Both the position numbers and the translations under genes were made by a program. A stretch of 64,000 bases of DNA. Source: Fredinandcohnia quinoae. GTDB taxonomy: Bacteria; Bacillota; Bacilli; Bacillales; Bacillaceae_L. The notes beneath the pieces are model-generated. The model was not told where the DNA came from. It did no database searches and saw only the letters and a list, made by a program, of their open reading frames with translations. Shown piece by piece: positions 34,098 to 43,440 of this stretch (positions within the stretch are counted from its first letter, which is position 1; the number at the start of each line of letters is the position of its first letter). The stretch spans positions 52,823 through 116,822 of the forward strand of contig NZ_JAKTTI010000008.1 in NCBI RefSeq assembly GCF_022427965.1, in the 5' to 3' direction.

Positions 34098-35021
34098 GTG
34101 CTCCAAGATATTGTAAAGCGAATCCTTGAGATGATTCCAATTTTATTTATTGTATCAGTATTAATCTTCTTTTTTACTCACTTAATTCCAGGGGATCCAG
34201 CACGACTTGTTGCAGGAAAAGACGCCTCATTAGAAGAGGTATCAATTATTAGAGCGGAGCTTGGCCTCGATAAGCCTATCTGGGAACAATATATTACCTA
34301 TATGAGCAATTTACTGCAAGGAGATTTAGGTACCTCATTAAAAACAGGTCTACCGGTTGTTGACATGTTTGCTGACCGATTTATGCCGTCCATCTATTTA
34401 ACAGTACTCAGTATGGGCTGGGCATTAGTTATAGGGTTGCTAATTGGAACCATATCTGCAGTTTTTAAAAATAAATGGCCTGATTATTTTGGGATGGTTA
34501 CTGCTGTGTCAGGAATCTCATTACCTGGGTTTTGGTTAGGTTTGCTTCTTATTCAAATTTTTTCAGTTCAATTAGGATGGTTTCCGACAGGAGGGGCAGA
34601 GACTTGGAAAAGCTATGTTCTGCCTTCACTAACATTGGGTGCAGGGATAATGTCTATGCTCGCTCGCTTTACGAGATCATCATTACTAGAAACGCTTAAG
34701 GCAGATTTTATTCGAACGGGAAGGGCAAAAGGGCTAAGAGAGGCAGTTGTTATCCCAAAACATGCATTACGGAATTCATTAATTCCTGTTGTTACGATAG
34801 CAGGTCTCCAATTCGGCTTCTTATTAGGGGGATCTGTAGTAGTAGAAACGGTCTTTAGCTTCCCTGGTATGGGCCGTTTATTAATAGATTCCATCTCTTT
34901 TAGAGATTATCCAGTTATTCAAGCAGAATTATTACTTTTCTCGATTGAATTTATTTTAGTCAATTTGTTCGTTGATATTCTATACAGTTTTCTCAATCCG
35001 AAAATTCGCTATGTAGCATAA
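34098..35021 (+). CDS. ABC permease DppB/GsiC-type
   Basis: A 307-residue inner-membrane permease with six predicted helices. It has the N-terminal signature I-P-G-D-P-A-R and a cytoplasmic EAA-like loop (about 190-215, R-T-G-R-A-K-G-L-R) that docks to the ATPases. It starts at GTG after AAGGGG, 80 bases after the binding protein and 12 before the partner permease. Confidence 0.92.
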   Translation: MLQDIVKRILEMIPILFIVSVLIFFFTHLIPGDPARLVAGKDASLEEVSIIRAELGLDKPIWEQYITYMSNLLQGDLGTSLKTGLPVVDMFADRFMPSIYLTVLSMGWALVIGLLIGTISAVFKNKWPDYFGMVTAVSGISLPGFWLGLLLIQIFSVQLGWFPTGGAETWKSYVLPSLTLGAGIMSMLARFTRSSLLETLKADFIRTGRAKGLREAVVIPKHALRNSLIPVVTIAGLQFGFLLGGSVVVETVFSFPGMGRLLIDSISFRDYPVIQAELLLFSIEFILVNLFVDILYSFLNPKIRYVA

Positions 35022-35033
35022 GGGAGGGTAGAC

Positions 35034-35933
35034 ATGGAAGTAACGAAGGTAGCCAATCAAAACAATACAGTTATTTCAAAAAAAAGAAAGTATTCACCGC
35101 TTAAGGAATTTTGGAGGAGCTGGAGAAGACAAAAGACGGCATTTTGGGCTAGTTTTTTTATCCTTTTGCTAATTGTTATTGCTATAGTTGGCCCATATAT
35201 TGCCCCCTTTGACCCGTACGAACCAGACTATAATTCAATTTTACAAGAGCCTAGTAAAGAGCATATTGCGGGTACAGATGAGTATGGTCGTGATATTTTC
35301 AGTCGATTACTTGTCGGTGCAAGGATTTCATTAAGTGTTAGCTTTTTATCAGTCATATTGGGAGCAGTTGGTGGTACTATTTTGGGTCTGATAAGTGGTT
35401 ATTTTGGAGGATGGCTAGACCGCATCATTATGAGGTCAAGTGATGTAATGTTTGCCTTTCCAGATTTATTGCTTGCGATTGCGATTGTAGCAATCTTAGG
35501 TCCGGGTTTGAATAATGTCGTCATAGCTGTTTCGGTATTTAGTATCCCGTCTTTTGCAAGATTGGTAAGGGGTGCAACTCTAGAAGGAAAGGAAACGGTC
35601 TTTGTAGAAGCAGCAAAATTAATGGGTGCCTCTCACTTTCGGATTATGTTTAAACATATTTTACCTGAAACATTAGGTAGTTTAATTGTTTTTATTTCGA
35701 TGAGAATCGGAACTGCTATTTTAGCTGCATCTAGCTTAAGTTTTCTTGGTTTAGGAGCGAGTCCAGAAACTCCAGATTGGGGTGCGATGCTAAGTCTTGG
35801 TCGCGATTATCTTGGTACCTCTTCACATGTAGTTATGATGCCGGGTATCGCTATTTTTATTACAGTATTGGCATTCAACATTGTCGGAGATGGTTTACGG
35901 GATGTATTGGATCCGAAAACGAAGAATGAGTAA
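35034..35933 (+). CDS. ABC permease DppC/GsiD-type
   Basis: A 299-residue partner permease. It has the family N-terminal region (G-T-D-E-Y-G-R-D-I-F-S-R) and the coupling loop (V-E-A-A-K-L-M-G-A-S). With the DppB-type subunit it forms the heterodimeric channel. AGGGAGGG lies before the ATG. Sixteen bases separate it from the first ATPase gene. Confidence 0.92.
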   Translation: MEVTKVANQNNTVISKKRKYSPLKEFWRSWRRQKTAFWASFFILLLIVIAIVGPYIAPFDPYEPDYNSILQEPSKEHIAGTDEYGRDIFSRLLVGARISLSVSFLSVILGAVGGTILGLISGYFGGWLDRIIMRSSDVMFAFPDLLLAIAIVAILGPGLNNVVIAVSVFSIPSFARLVRGATLEGKETVFVEAAKLMGASHFRIMFKHILPETLGSLIVFISMRIGTAILAASSLSFLGLGASPETPDWGAMLSLGRDYLGTSSHVVMMPGIAIFITVLAFNIVGDGLRDVLDPKTKNE

Positions 35934-35949
35934 AGGGAGTTTTTAGAGG

Positions 35950-36939
35950 ATGGAGAAGCTACTACAGGTAGAAAAGCTCGAGACTGTATTCACAAAGGAT
36001 AAACAAAAAATTAAAGTCTTGCATGGTGTCAATTTTTACATAAGAAGAGGCGAGGTTCTAGGACTTGTTGGTGAATCTGGAAGCGGAAAAAGTATTACAT
36101 CCCTATCAATTATGAAACTTTTTAAAGGGACTAGTGGTGAAATAAGTAATGGTAAAATTCAATTTAATAACGAGGATTTAGCAACAAAATCGGAAGCAGA
36201 AATGAGGAAAATTCGCGGTAAACAAATGGCGATGATCTTTCAAGAGCCAATGACTTCTTTAAATCCAGTGATGAAAATTGGTGAACAATTACTTGAACCA
36301 ATTCGACTTCATCTAGGATTTAAAGAAAAACAAGCTAAAGATCACGCAATTACGATTCTAAAAAAAGTTGGCATCCCACGCGCGGAGGAAATTATGAATG
36401 AGTTTCCACACCAGTTGTCGGGTGGCATGCGTCAACGGATAATGATTGCAATGGCAATATCCTGCAGCCCTCAGCTATTAATAGCCGATGAGCCAACAAC
36501 AGCATTAGATGTAACAATTCAAGCCCAAATTTTGGACCTGATGAAGCAGCTTAAGCAAGAGGAAAACATGTCCGTCTTAATGATTACTCATGATTTAGGT
36601 GTTGTCGCGGAAATGTGTGACCGAGTCGTAGTGATGTATGCCGGGAAAGTTGTTGAAGAAGCAGACGTTTTTGAGTTATTTGAAAGCCCAAAGCACCCTT
36701 ATACAAAAGGATTAATTGGCTCAGTTCCAAAGCTTGGGCAAAAAAAAGATAAGCTTGACTCAATAAAAGGCAATGTACCTGACCCTAGTAGTTTACCAAA
36801 GGGATGTAAATTTGCCCCAAGATGTGATGTGGCAATGCCGATTTGTTTCGTAGATGAACCACAAGAAATAAGATTGGAAAATAATCGTGCATGCAGCTGC
36901 TGGCTATATAATGAAGAGAGGAGGGACACTTGTGTCTAA
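35950..36939 (+). CDS. ABC ATPase DppD/OppD-type
   Basis: A 329-residue ATPase with Walker A G-E-S-G-S-G-K-S, signature L-S-G-G-M-R-Q-R and Walker B L-L-I-A-D-E-P-T. The C-terminal oligopeptide/dipeptide extension with paired cysteines (G-C-K-F-A-P-R-C) can hold an Fe-S cluster in relatives. Its stop overlaps the next start by eight bases. Confidence 0.93.
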   Translation: MEKLLQVEKLETVFTKDKQKIKVLHGVNFYIRRGEVLGLVGESGSGKSITSLSIMKLFKGTSGEISNGKIQFNNEDLATKSEAEMRKIRGKQMAMIFQEPMTSLNPVMKIGEQLLEPIRLHLGFKEKQAKDHAITILKKVGIPRAEEIMNEFPHQLSGGMRQRIMIAMAISCSPQLLIADEPTTALDVTIQAQILDLMKQLKQEENMSVLMITHDLGVVAEMCDRVVVMYAGKVVEEADVFELFESPKHPYTKGLIGSVPKLGQKKDKLDSIKGNVPDPSSLPKGCKFAPRCDVAMPICFVDEPQEIRLENNRACSCWLYNEERRDTCV

Positions 36940-37900
36940 TACTCTTGTGAAAGTATCTGGGCTAAATAAGTCATTTTCGATTCCTGATGGGATGTTTGGA
37001 AAAAAGAAAATGTTGAAGGCAGTTCATGATGTTTCGTTCGCAATTCCCGAAGGAAAGACATTCAGTCTAGTCGGTGAAAGTGGTTGTGGGAAATCAACAA
37101 CTGGAAGATTAATTTCTCGATTACTTTTACCTAGCGAAGGGGAAATCTGGATTGATGGCGAAGAAATCTCTAAAAGAAAAGAATCACAATTAAAAGCGAT
37201 GAGAAAAAAGGTGCAAATGATTTTTCAAGATCCATATGCATCGTTGAACCCTCGAATGAAGATTCGAGATATTGTCGGAGAACCGCTTGTTATTCATACG
37301 AAACTATCAAAAGTAGAGCGAAATAAGGCGGTATCTGAAATGTTAGAAGTTGTGGGATTAAGTGAATACCACGCGGATCAGTATGCACATGAATTCAGCG
37401 GCGGGCAACGACAACGGATTGGAATCGCGAGAGCGCTCATTATGAAACCACAACTCATTATTGCAGATGAACCGGTATCCGCTTTAGATGTATCTATACA
37501 ATCACAAATATTAAATCTATTGAAAGATTTACAATCAGAATTCCATTTAACCTATTTATTTATTTCTCATGATTTAAGTGTTGTTGAGCATATTAGTGAT
37601 CATATTGGAGTTATGTATTTGGGGACAATTGTAGAATCTGGGCCAAAGGAGGTTATTTTTACTAATCCAACACATCCATACACGAAAGCATTACTATCCT
37701 CGATACCAATCCCCGACCCAAGATTAAGAAGGGAACGAATTGTATTACAGGGTGATTTGCCAAGTCCGGTCAATCCCCCACCAGGATGCAGATTCCATAC
37801 GCGTTGCCCGGTTGCGATGGATATTTGTAAAGTTACAGAACCACCTGTGAAAAAAGTAATAACGGCAGATCATCTAGTAGCTTGTCATTTAATAGAATAG
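36932..37900 (+). CDS. ABC ATPase DppF/OppF-type
   Basis: A 322-residue second ATPase with Walker A G-E-S-G-C-G-K-S, signature F-S-G-G-Q-R-Q-R and the C-terminal extension G-C-R-F-H-T-R-C-P. The GTG start at 36932 is preceded by GAGGAGGG and overlaps the DppD-type stop. It completes the five-gene importer. Confidence 0.93.
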   Translation: MSNTLVKVSGLNKSFSIPDGMFGKKKMLKAVHDVSFAIPEGKTFSLVGESGCGKSTTGRLISRLLLPSEGEIWIDGEEISKRKESQLKAMRKKVQMIFQDPYASLNPRMKIRDIVGEPLVIHTKLSKVERNKAVSEMLEVVGLSEYHADQYAHEFSGGQRQRIGIARALIMKPQLIIADEPVSALDVSIQSQILNLLKDLQSEFHLTYLFISHDLSVVEHISDHIGVMYLGTIVESGPKEVIFTNPTHPYTKALLSSIPIPDPRLRRERIVLQGDLPSPVNPPPGCRFHTRCPVAMDICKVTEPPVKKVITADHLVACHLIE

Positions 37901-37934
37901 AAAACTACAAAAATATAGATTGGAGTGGCTGATG

Positions 37935-38807
37935 ATGAAGGTTGGATTAAGTACATATAGCTTAGTAGGAGAATTAAGAGAGGGCAGGATGACGGTTTTA
38001 GATGTCATTCAATGGGTTGCCGATAATGGTGGAGAACATGTGGAGCTTGTCCCATATGGGTTTGAGGTTGTAGATAATATTGAATTAGCTGACCAAATCA
38101 AAGAGAAGGCAAAATCAATTGGTATTGAATTATCGGCATATTCTCTGCCTGCAAACTTTGTTCAAGAATCGGACGAAGCTTTTGATGCTGAGGTCGAACG
38201 ACTCAAAAAACATATAGATATCGTCAATCGCTTAGGAATTAAGATAATGCGTCATGATGTGACTGCTTTTACGTTAAAACCAGAAGAGAAGACCATTCAT
38301 TATTTTGAAGAACATTTTTCGAAATTTGTGAAGGGAAGTCAATTACTAGCGGATTATGCGGCACAATTTGGGATTACCACAACCATTGAAAATCACGGCT
38401 TTAATGTTCAATCAAGTGATCGGGTCCAACGGGTGATTCATGCGGTAAACAGGGAAAACTTTAAAACAACACTTGATGTCGGGAACTTCCTTTGTATTGA
38501 TGAAGATCCACTTGTTGGGGTGAAGAAAAATTTGAAATATGCTGCAACCGTCCATTTTAAAGACTTCTACATTCGTCCATACTACGAAAATCCAGGAGAT
38601 GGTGTATGGTTCCGAACGGTTAATGAAAATTACTTGCGTGGAGCGATTGTCGGTCATGGGGACTTGAAGATCCGTGAGATTATGAAGATAGTGAAACACT
38701 CTGGATATGATGGCTATTTAACAGTTGAATTTGAAGGAATGGAAGATAGCAAGGTTGGATCAAAAATTGGCATGGATAATGTGCGGAGATTATGGGATGA
38801 AGTGTAG
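37935..38807 (+). CDS. TIM-barrel sugar isomerase/epimerase (AP_endonuc_2 / xylose-isomerase-like)
   Basis: A 290-residue member of the sugar-phosphate isomerase/epimerase fold. Probable metal ligands are Glu in T-I-E-N-H-G, Asp in L-D-V-G-N, His in V-H-F-K-D and Glu in V-E-F-E-G. GGAGTGG favours the ATG at 37935 over those at 37920/37932. It lies 34 bases after the ABC ATPase and about 30 before an oxidoreductase, a pairing common in catabolism of inositols and modified sugars. The exact reaction is unknown. Confidence 0.85.
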   Translation: MKVGLSTYSLVGELREGRMTVLDVIQWVADNGGEHVELVPYGFEVVDNIELADQIKEKAKSIGIELSAYSLPANFVQESDEAFDAEVERLKKHIDIVNRLGIKIMRHDVTAFTLKPEEKTIHYFEEHFSKFVKGSQLLADYAAQFGITTTIENHGFNVQSSDRVQRVIHAVNRENFKTTLDVGNFLCIDEDPLVGVKKNLKYAATVHFKDFYIRPYYENPGDGVWFRTVNENYLRGAIVGHGDLKIREIMKIVKHSGYDGYLTVEFEGMEDSKVGSKIGMDNVRRLWDEV

Positions 38808-38837
38808 ATAATCTAAAACTTGAGAGGATTGAGTCAA

Positions 38838-39896
38838 TTGAGTAGTTTACGAGTTTGTGTAATTGGAACGGGATCTATTTCGGATCTGCATTTTCAATCA
38901 TATGTAAATAATCCGGACGTGATCTTACATGGTGTCTATGATTTTTCAAAAGAAAGAGCGGAGGAGAAGGCGAGAAAATATGGGGTCAACCGAGTTTTCG
39001 GAAGCTTAGAGGAAGTGTACAATGACCCTGAGATTGATGCAGTAAGTATTTGCACATGGAATAACACTCATGCAGAAATTTCAATTGGTGCCCTAAAGGG
39101 TGGCAAACATGTATTGGTGGAGAAGCCACTTTCGATGAATGTAGCTGAAGCATTAGAGGTAGAGGAAGCCGTGCGTAAATATAAGAAGACATTACAAGTT
39201 GGTTTTGTTAGAAGATTTGCGACTAATACGAAAGTATTAAAAGCTTTTATCGATAATGGAAAGCTAGGCGAGATCTATTATGCGAAAGCCTCGTGTTTAC
39301 GACGTTTAGGGAATCCTGGTGGCTGGTTTGCAGATAAAGAACGTTCTGGTGGTGGTCCATTAATTGACCTCGGAGTTCATATTATCGATATTTGTTGGTA
39401 CTTAATGGGGCGTCCTAAAGTTAAATCAATCTCTGCAAATACCTATCATACATTAGGAAATCGGGGAAACATTGAGAATTTAAGCTTTTATAAAACAGCA
39501 GACTATGAAAAAGGAAAGAATACTGTTGAGGATATGGCAAATGCTCTCATTACTTTTGAGAATGGAGCTTCCTTAATGGTTGATGTATCTTTTACACTAC
39601 ATGCTAAAAAGGATGAAATTCAAGTAAAACTATTTGGATCAAAGGGTGGTGCGGAATTGGAACCAGAGCTGTTGTTAATTAGTGAGGAAAATAACACTAT
39701 TTTAAATATCCAGCCGCAAATTGACCATTTAACGTTTGACTTTGCTAATGCATTTCAAAACGAAATTGATTCATTTGTCACAAGCTGTTTAACAGGTACC
39801 AATCCAATTGCACCAGTAGAAGATGGTGTAGAAATCATGAAAATTTTAGCTGGCATCTATGAAGCATCAAATAAGAGAGGTGTCGTCAACTTTTAA
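38838..39896 (+). CDS. Gfo/Idh/MocA family NAD(P)-dependent oxidoreductase
   Basis: A 352-residue oxidoreductase. An N-terminal Rossmann fold (V-I-G-T-G-S-I-S-D) and the E-K-P-L motif (about residue 95) mark the family, and D-L-G-V-H-I-I-D is the usual catalytic-region motif. It oxidises or epimerises a sugar or cyclitol, or in some relatives performs NAD-dependent glycoside cleavage. The TTG at 38838 is better spaced from AGAGGA than the one at 38820. Last gene before the operon terminator at 39963. Confidence 0.87.
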   Translation: MSSLRVCVIGTGSISDLHFQSYVNNPDVILHGVYDFSKERAEEKARKYGVNRVFGSLEEVYNDPEIDAVSICTWNNTHAEISIGALKGGKHVLVEKPLSMNVAEALEVEEAVRKYKKTLQVGFVRRFATNTKVLKAFIDNGKLGEIYYAKASCLRRLGNPGGWFADKERSGGGPLIDLGVHIIDICWYLMGRPKVKSISANTYHTLGNRGNIENLSFYKTADYEKGKNTVEDMANALITFENGASLMVDVSFTLHAKKDEIQVKLFGSKGGAELEPELLLISEENNTILNIQPQIDHLTFDFANAFQNEIDSFVTSCLTGTNPIAPVEDGVEIMKILAGIYEASNKRGVVNF

Positions 39897-39962
39897 AAAA
39901 TTCAAACAATAATTGTAGTATAATAATAATTAAAAAGTCCTAGATTGCTATATATGAACCTG

Positions 39963-39992
39963 AAAGAGAATCAATGAAAGGGATTCTCTTTT
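39963..39992 (+). terminator. Terminator of the peptide-ABC operon
   Basis: AAAGAGAATC pairs with GATTCTCTTT around a nine-base loop; a short T run ends the stem. Confidence 0.75.
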
Positions 39993-40089
39993 GGGGGTGT
40001 GTGTTAAAGGATGATGTAGACTTTTTACCGAAGAAAGCCAACATGATTCTTTAAATAGTGAAAAAAATAATCAAAAGAAGGTAAATACA

Positions 40090-41244
40090 ATGGAGAAACA
40101 AGATCAGCTGTTAATGAAAAAGCAAAATAAAAACTTAGTTCTTGATATTATTAAAAATAAATCTCCAATATCAAGAATGGAAATATCAAAAATTACTGGA
40201 ATGAGCCCAACATCGATCACAAGAATTGTACATGAATTACATGAACAAGGCTTTGTAAGAGAGACGGAGCTTGTTACATCCGGTGTTGGTAGAAAGGCTA
40301 CATTACTTGATGTATATGACGATGTTCTGTATACAATTGGGGTAGAAATTGATCGATTAATTGTTAAGGTAGGCATTGTAAATTACATTGGGGAAATCAT
40401 TTCATTCGAAAGCATGACTAGAGATGTGACGGAAAACTATTCAGACACGCTTGAAAAACTAAATAATTGTATAAAAGAACTAATGACAGAAAAAGATATC
40501 CGCACTGAGAAAATTCTCGGTATTGCAGTTGGTTTACCAGGCTTTATTGATTATAAAAATGGAATTGTAAAAGTTTCTGACCAGCTAGGATGGAAAAATG
40601 CAAATCTAGCAAATGATTTGAAAAAACATACAGGTTTCGAAGTGATTGTCGATAATGAACTAAAAATGAAAATAGTCGCAGAAAATTTCATGGGAATGGC
40701 GAAGGACTCCTTGAATGCTGTACTAGTAGGAATTGGCTCTGGAATTGGTTCTGCACTAATTCTTAACGGTGAAATATACCGTGGGGAATCAAATAATGCG
40801 GGGGAAATTGGACATACAGTAATTGATCCAACTGGGAATGTGTGCAGCTGTGGGAAAATAGGCTGTCTAGCAACCTATATATCTGAAGCTGCAATCCTTG
40901 CCGATAGCCGAAAGGTAAAGGACGTGCAATCAATCGATGATGTATTCGATTCGTATCGGAATGGTGAGTCATGGGCAATCAATATATTGGATCGAACTTC
41001 AACGTATATCGCTTTAGCCATTAGCAATATATTATGTTTGTATAATCCAGAAGTCATTATTTTAAGTGGAAATACAATCAAAAAGTTTCCAGAGATAAAG
41101 GAAGCAATTGAAAAGAAATGCGATCTATATATATGGGAACCATTAAAAGAAAAGGTGAAAATTGTTTACTCAATGTTCACTGACCGTGGGGTTGTACTTG
41201 GTGCTGCCATCCAAGCCCAAAATACATTACTTGATTTAGAATAG
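40090..41244 (+). CDS. ROK-family transcriptional repressor (NagC/XylR-like)
   Basis: A 384-residue protein. A winged helix-turn-helix occupies residues about 15-65 (S-R-M-E-I-S-K-I-T-G-M-S-P-T-S-I-T-R). A ROK sugar-sensing domain follows with G-I-G-S-G-I-G-S-A and the zinc motif C-S-C-G-K-I-G-C. ROK repressors release DNA on binding a sugar or sugar phosphate. It lies between the peptide-ABC operon and the mannosidase genes, so it likely controls one or both. It shares a transcript with the asparaginase gene 36 bases on. Confidence 0.92.
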   Translation: MEKQDQLLMKKQNKNLVLDIIKNKSPISRMEISKITGMSPTSITRIVHELHEQGFVRETELVTSGVGRKATLLDVYDDVLYTIGVEIDRLIVKVGIVNYIGEIISFESMTRDVTENYSDTLEKLNNCIKELMTEKDIRTEKILGIAVGLPGFIDYKNGIVKVSDQLGWKNANLANDLKKHTGFEVIVDNELKMKIVAENFMGMAKDSLNAVLVGIGSGIGSALILNGEIYRGESNNAGEIGHTVIDPTGNVCSCGKIGCLATYISEAAILADSRKVKDVQSIDDVFDSYRNGESWAINILDRTSTYIALAISNILCLYNPEVIILSGNTIKKFPEIKEAIEKKCDLYIWEPLKEKVKIVYSMFTDRGVVLGAAIQAQNTLLDLE

Positions 41245-41280
41245 AAGACAATTTTCTTAGCAGCGAGGAGAGGGAGAAGC

Positions 41281-42306
41281 TTGGATTTATTACCGTTAGT
41301 AGAAGAAACAAGAGCAGGAATAGTTGAGAACATTCACATAGGAATGATTTGTGGGGTAAATAATCGATTGGAAACACAATTCCATCTTGGAGATGATAGT
41401 CACTATACCTTTTTTCGATCGGCCTCCAAACCAATACAAGCTATACCCATTTTTTTAACGAATAGTATCGATAAATATAATTTAACTAAGGAAGAAGCAG
41501 CCTTGTTCACTGCATCGCATAGAGGGGAAGCTTATCATATAGCTGCACTTGAGTCATTGTTAAAAAAATGTCCTGTAACAGAAGCAGATCTCTATTGCCC
41601 GGCTTCATACCCATTAAATGCGAGACCAAAAGAGGAAATGATCCGAAATGGATTGGAAAAGAGGAGACTTTACCATAATTGCTCAGGGAAACATATTGGT
41701 TTTATTACCGCTTGTCGAGAATTGGGCTACCCAGTGGAAGGCTATTGGGAGGTGGAGCATCCACTTCAGCAACACATCATGCAGATTCTATCCATATTAT
41801 CTGAAGTACCAGTTTCAAAGATTACAGTTGGATTGGATGGCTGTGGTGTACCAGTTTTTGCGATTCCCTTGAAGAGTATGGCAATCACATACTTAAAATT
41901 AGCGTGCCCTGAATTGATTACCGATCCGCAAATTAAAAATGCTGTCATCAAGATGACAACCATCATGAATGCGAGCCCATTAATGATTGCGTCAGAGCGC
42001 TTCATTTGCTCTACTCTACTGGAGGATCAAAATATAGTCGCAAAAGGTGGTGCACAAGGCGTCTACTGCTTCGGATTGAAGGAGGAAAGACTTGGCTTTG
42101 CATTAAAAGTATTAAATGGTTCTGAAGAAGTCTGGCCTAATATCGTAGCCTCAATCCTTGAACAAATCGGATATTGTAATAAAGAAACAATTGCGAGATT
42201 AAGAGCGTTAAAGCCTTCGGTTGTCCGGAATGATTCCGGTGTTGAAGTTGGGACGATTAATGAAGTGTTTTCACTTTTTAACACGTATGAGGACAGTTTT
42301 GGATAA
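41281..42306 (+). CDS. Class 3 (Rhizobium etli ReAV-type) L-asparaginase
   Basis: A 341-residue member of PF06089. All residues described for the ReAV active site are present, shifted by one: Ser47-x-x-Lys50 (R-S-A-S-K-P), Ser79 (A-S-H-R-G-E), Cys134 and Lys137 (N-C-S-G-K-H) and Cys188 (D-G-C-G-V-P). Cys134, Lys137 and Cys188 correspond to the unusual zinc site. It hydrolyses L-Asn to Asp and ammonia in characterised relatives. Starts at TTG after GAGGAGAGGG. Its place within an N-glycan locus suggests action on Asn released from glycopeptides, or on GlcNAc-Asn itself. Both are inference. Confidence 0.88.
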   Translation: MDLLPLVEETRAGIVENIHIGMICGVNNRLETQFHLGDDSHYTFFRSASKPIQAIPIFLTNSIDKYNLTKEEAALFTASHRGEAYHIAALESLLKKCPVTEADLYCPASYPLNARPKEEMIRNGLEKRRLYHNCSGKHIGFITACRELGYPVEGYWEVEHPLQQHIMQILSILSEVPVSKITVGLDGCGVPVFAIPLKSMAITYLKLACPELITDPQIKNAVIKMTTIMNASPLMIASERFICSTLLEDQNIVAKGGAQGVYCFGLKEERLGFALKVLNGSEEVWPNIVASILEQIGYCNKETIARLRALKPSVVRNDSGVEVGTINEVFSLFNTYEDSFG

Positions 42307-42326
42307 ATTGAATGGTTTTAGACATA

Positions 42327-42359
42327 AGCCCGAATGCATTGTGTGCGTTCGGGTTGTTT
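42327..42359 (+). terminator. Terminator after the asparaginase gene
   Basis: GCCCGAATGCA pairs with TGCGTTCGGGT (two G-U pairs) around a five-base loop, followed by TGTTTTA. Confidence 0.85.
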
Positions 42360-42442
42360 TATGGTAATAGAAATCCAAAAAAAATGGATTAATTTTAGAT
42401 TAGATGGAATAACTTTATCACTTTCTTTGGATTGGTTGACTC

Positions 42443-42470
42443 TTGACCAGCTGAAACATATCGTTAATAT
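42443..42470 (+). promoter_or_regulatory. Promoter of the kinase-mannosidase operon
   Basis: TTGACC (42443-42448), 16 bases, TAATAT (42465-42470). A second -35-like TTGACT lies at 42436. Confidence 0.5.
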
Positions 42471-42498
42471 GAGGAAAAGTGGAAGAAGGAGAATAAAT

Positions 42499-43440
42499 AT
42501 GAGACTCTCAATCGGAATTGACATTGGTGGAACAAAAATAGCGATGGGTGCTGTACAAGAAGATGGAAATATACTCAGAAAACATGAATTTCCTACAGAT
42601 GTTGCGAGAGGCCCGGAATATGCAACAAAACAAATAATTGCATACACGACAAAGCTTATTGAAGAATTCCCGAATATAATAGGAATCGGAATTGGCTGCC
42701 CTGGCCCATTGGATTCAAAAAAGGGTATTGTACGAAATCCACCAAATCTCAAGTCTTGGCATGGCTATCCACTCGTACAAAATATTGATAGCGCTTTCCA
42801 TTTGCCGATACGGCTTTTAAATGATGCAGATGCAGCAGCATTTGGCGAGTATTATTTTACATATCGAAAAACATTCAAACATGTCCTCTTTGTGACAGTG
42901 AGCACTGGCATTGGTGGAGGAATTATTATAAATGGATCACTGTATGAAGGTGCTTTATCAGGAGCGGGTGAGCTTGGTCATAGTGTTGTAGCTCCTAACG
43001 GCCCAATTTGCGGATGTGGGAAAAGAGGTTGCTTAGAAGCATTAGCTTCAGGAATGGCCCTACAGCGTATTTGGATGCAACAGCTGGCTAGTGCTGAAAT
43101 ACCATTTGACCCGCAATGGGACACAAGAGATTTGTTTACCCAAGCTGAGAGAAATGAACCTATTGCTGTAGAAGTGATTGATCAGGCAACAACGAATCTT
43201 TCGTTAGGGCTCAGTCAAGCCATTCAAACCTTGAATCCAGAGCTGCTCATTCTTGGTGGCGGTGTCATCATCGGTCAGCCGGCATTTTATGAAAAGGTTT
43301 GTGAGAAATTGCCTCATTACCTATTAGACCAACATAAACAGCACCTTGTGATTGAAAAAGCAAGCTATGGGACAATGGCGGGAGTAATCGGAGCTGCAGC
43401 TACAATCCTGTCGAATGATTGTGAAATGGAGGAAACATGA
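42499..43440 (+). CDS. ROK-family sugar kinase
   Basis: A 313-residue kinase without a DNA-binding domain. ATP site D-I-G-G-T-K near the N terminus, catalytic Asp in L-N-D-A-D-A, and the ROK zinc motif G-H ... C-G-C-G-K-R-G-C-L-E. It should phosphorylate a hexose, and mannose set free by the downstream mannosidases is the obvious candidate. Gene order ROK-GH38-GH125 resembles the Streptococcus pneumoniae N-glycan cluster (from memory). GAAGGAG sets ATG 42499 although the frame opens at 42334. Its stop overlaps the GH38 start. Confidence 0.9.
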   Translation: MRLSIGIDIGGTKIAMGAVQEDGNILRKHEFPTDVARGPEYATKQIIAYTTKLIEEFPNIIGIGIGCPGPLDSKKGIVRNPPNLKSWHGYPLVQNIDSAFHLPIRLLNDADAAAFGEYYFTYRKTFKHVLFVTVSTGIGGGIIINGSLYEGALSGAGELGHSVVAPNGPICGCGKRGCLEALASGMALQRIWMQQLASAEIPFDPQWDTRDLFTQAERNEPIAVEVIDQATTNLSLGLSQAIQTLNPELLILGGGVIIGQPAFYEKVCEKLPHYLLDQHKQHLVIEKASYGTMAGVIGAAATILSNDCEMEET

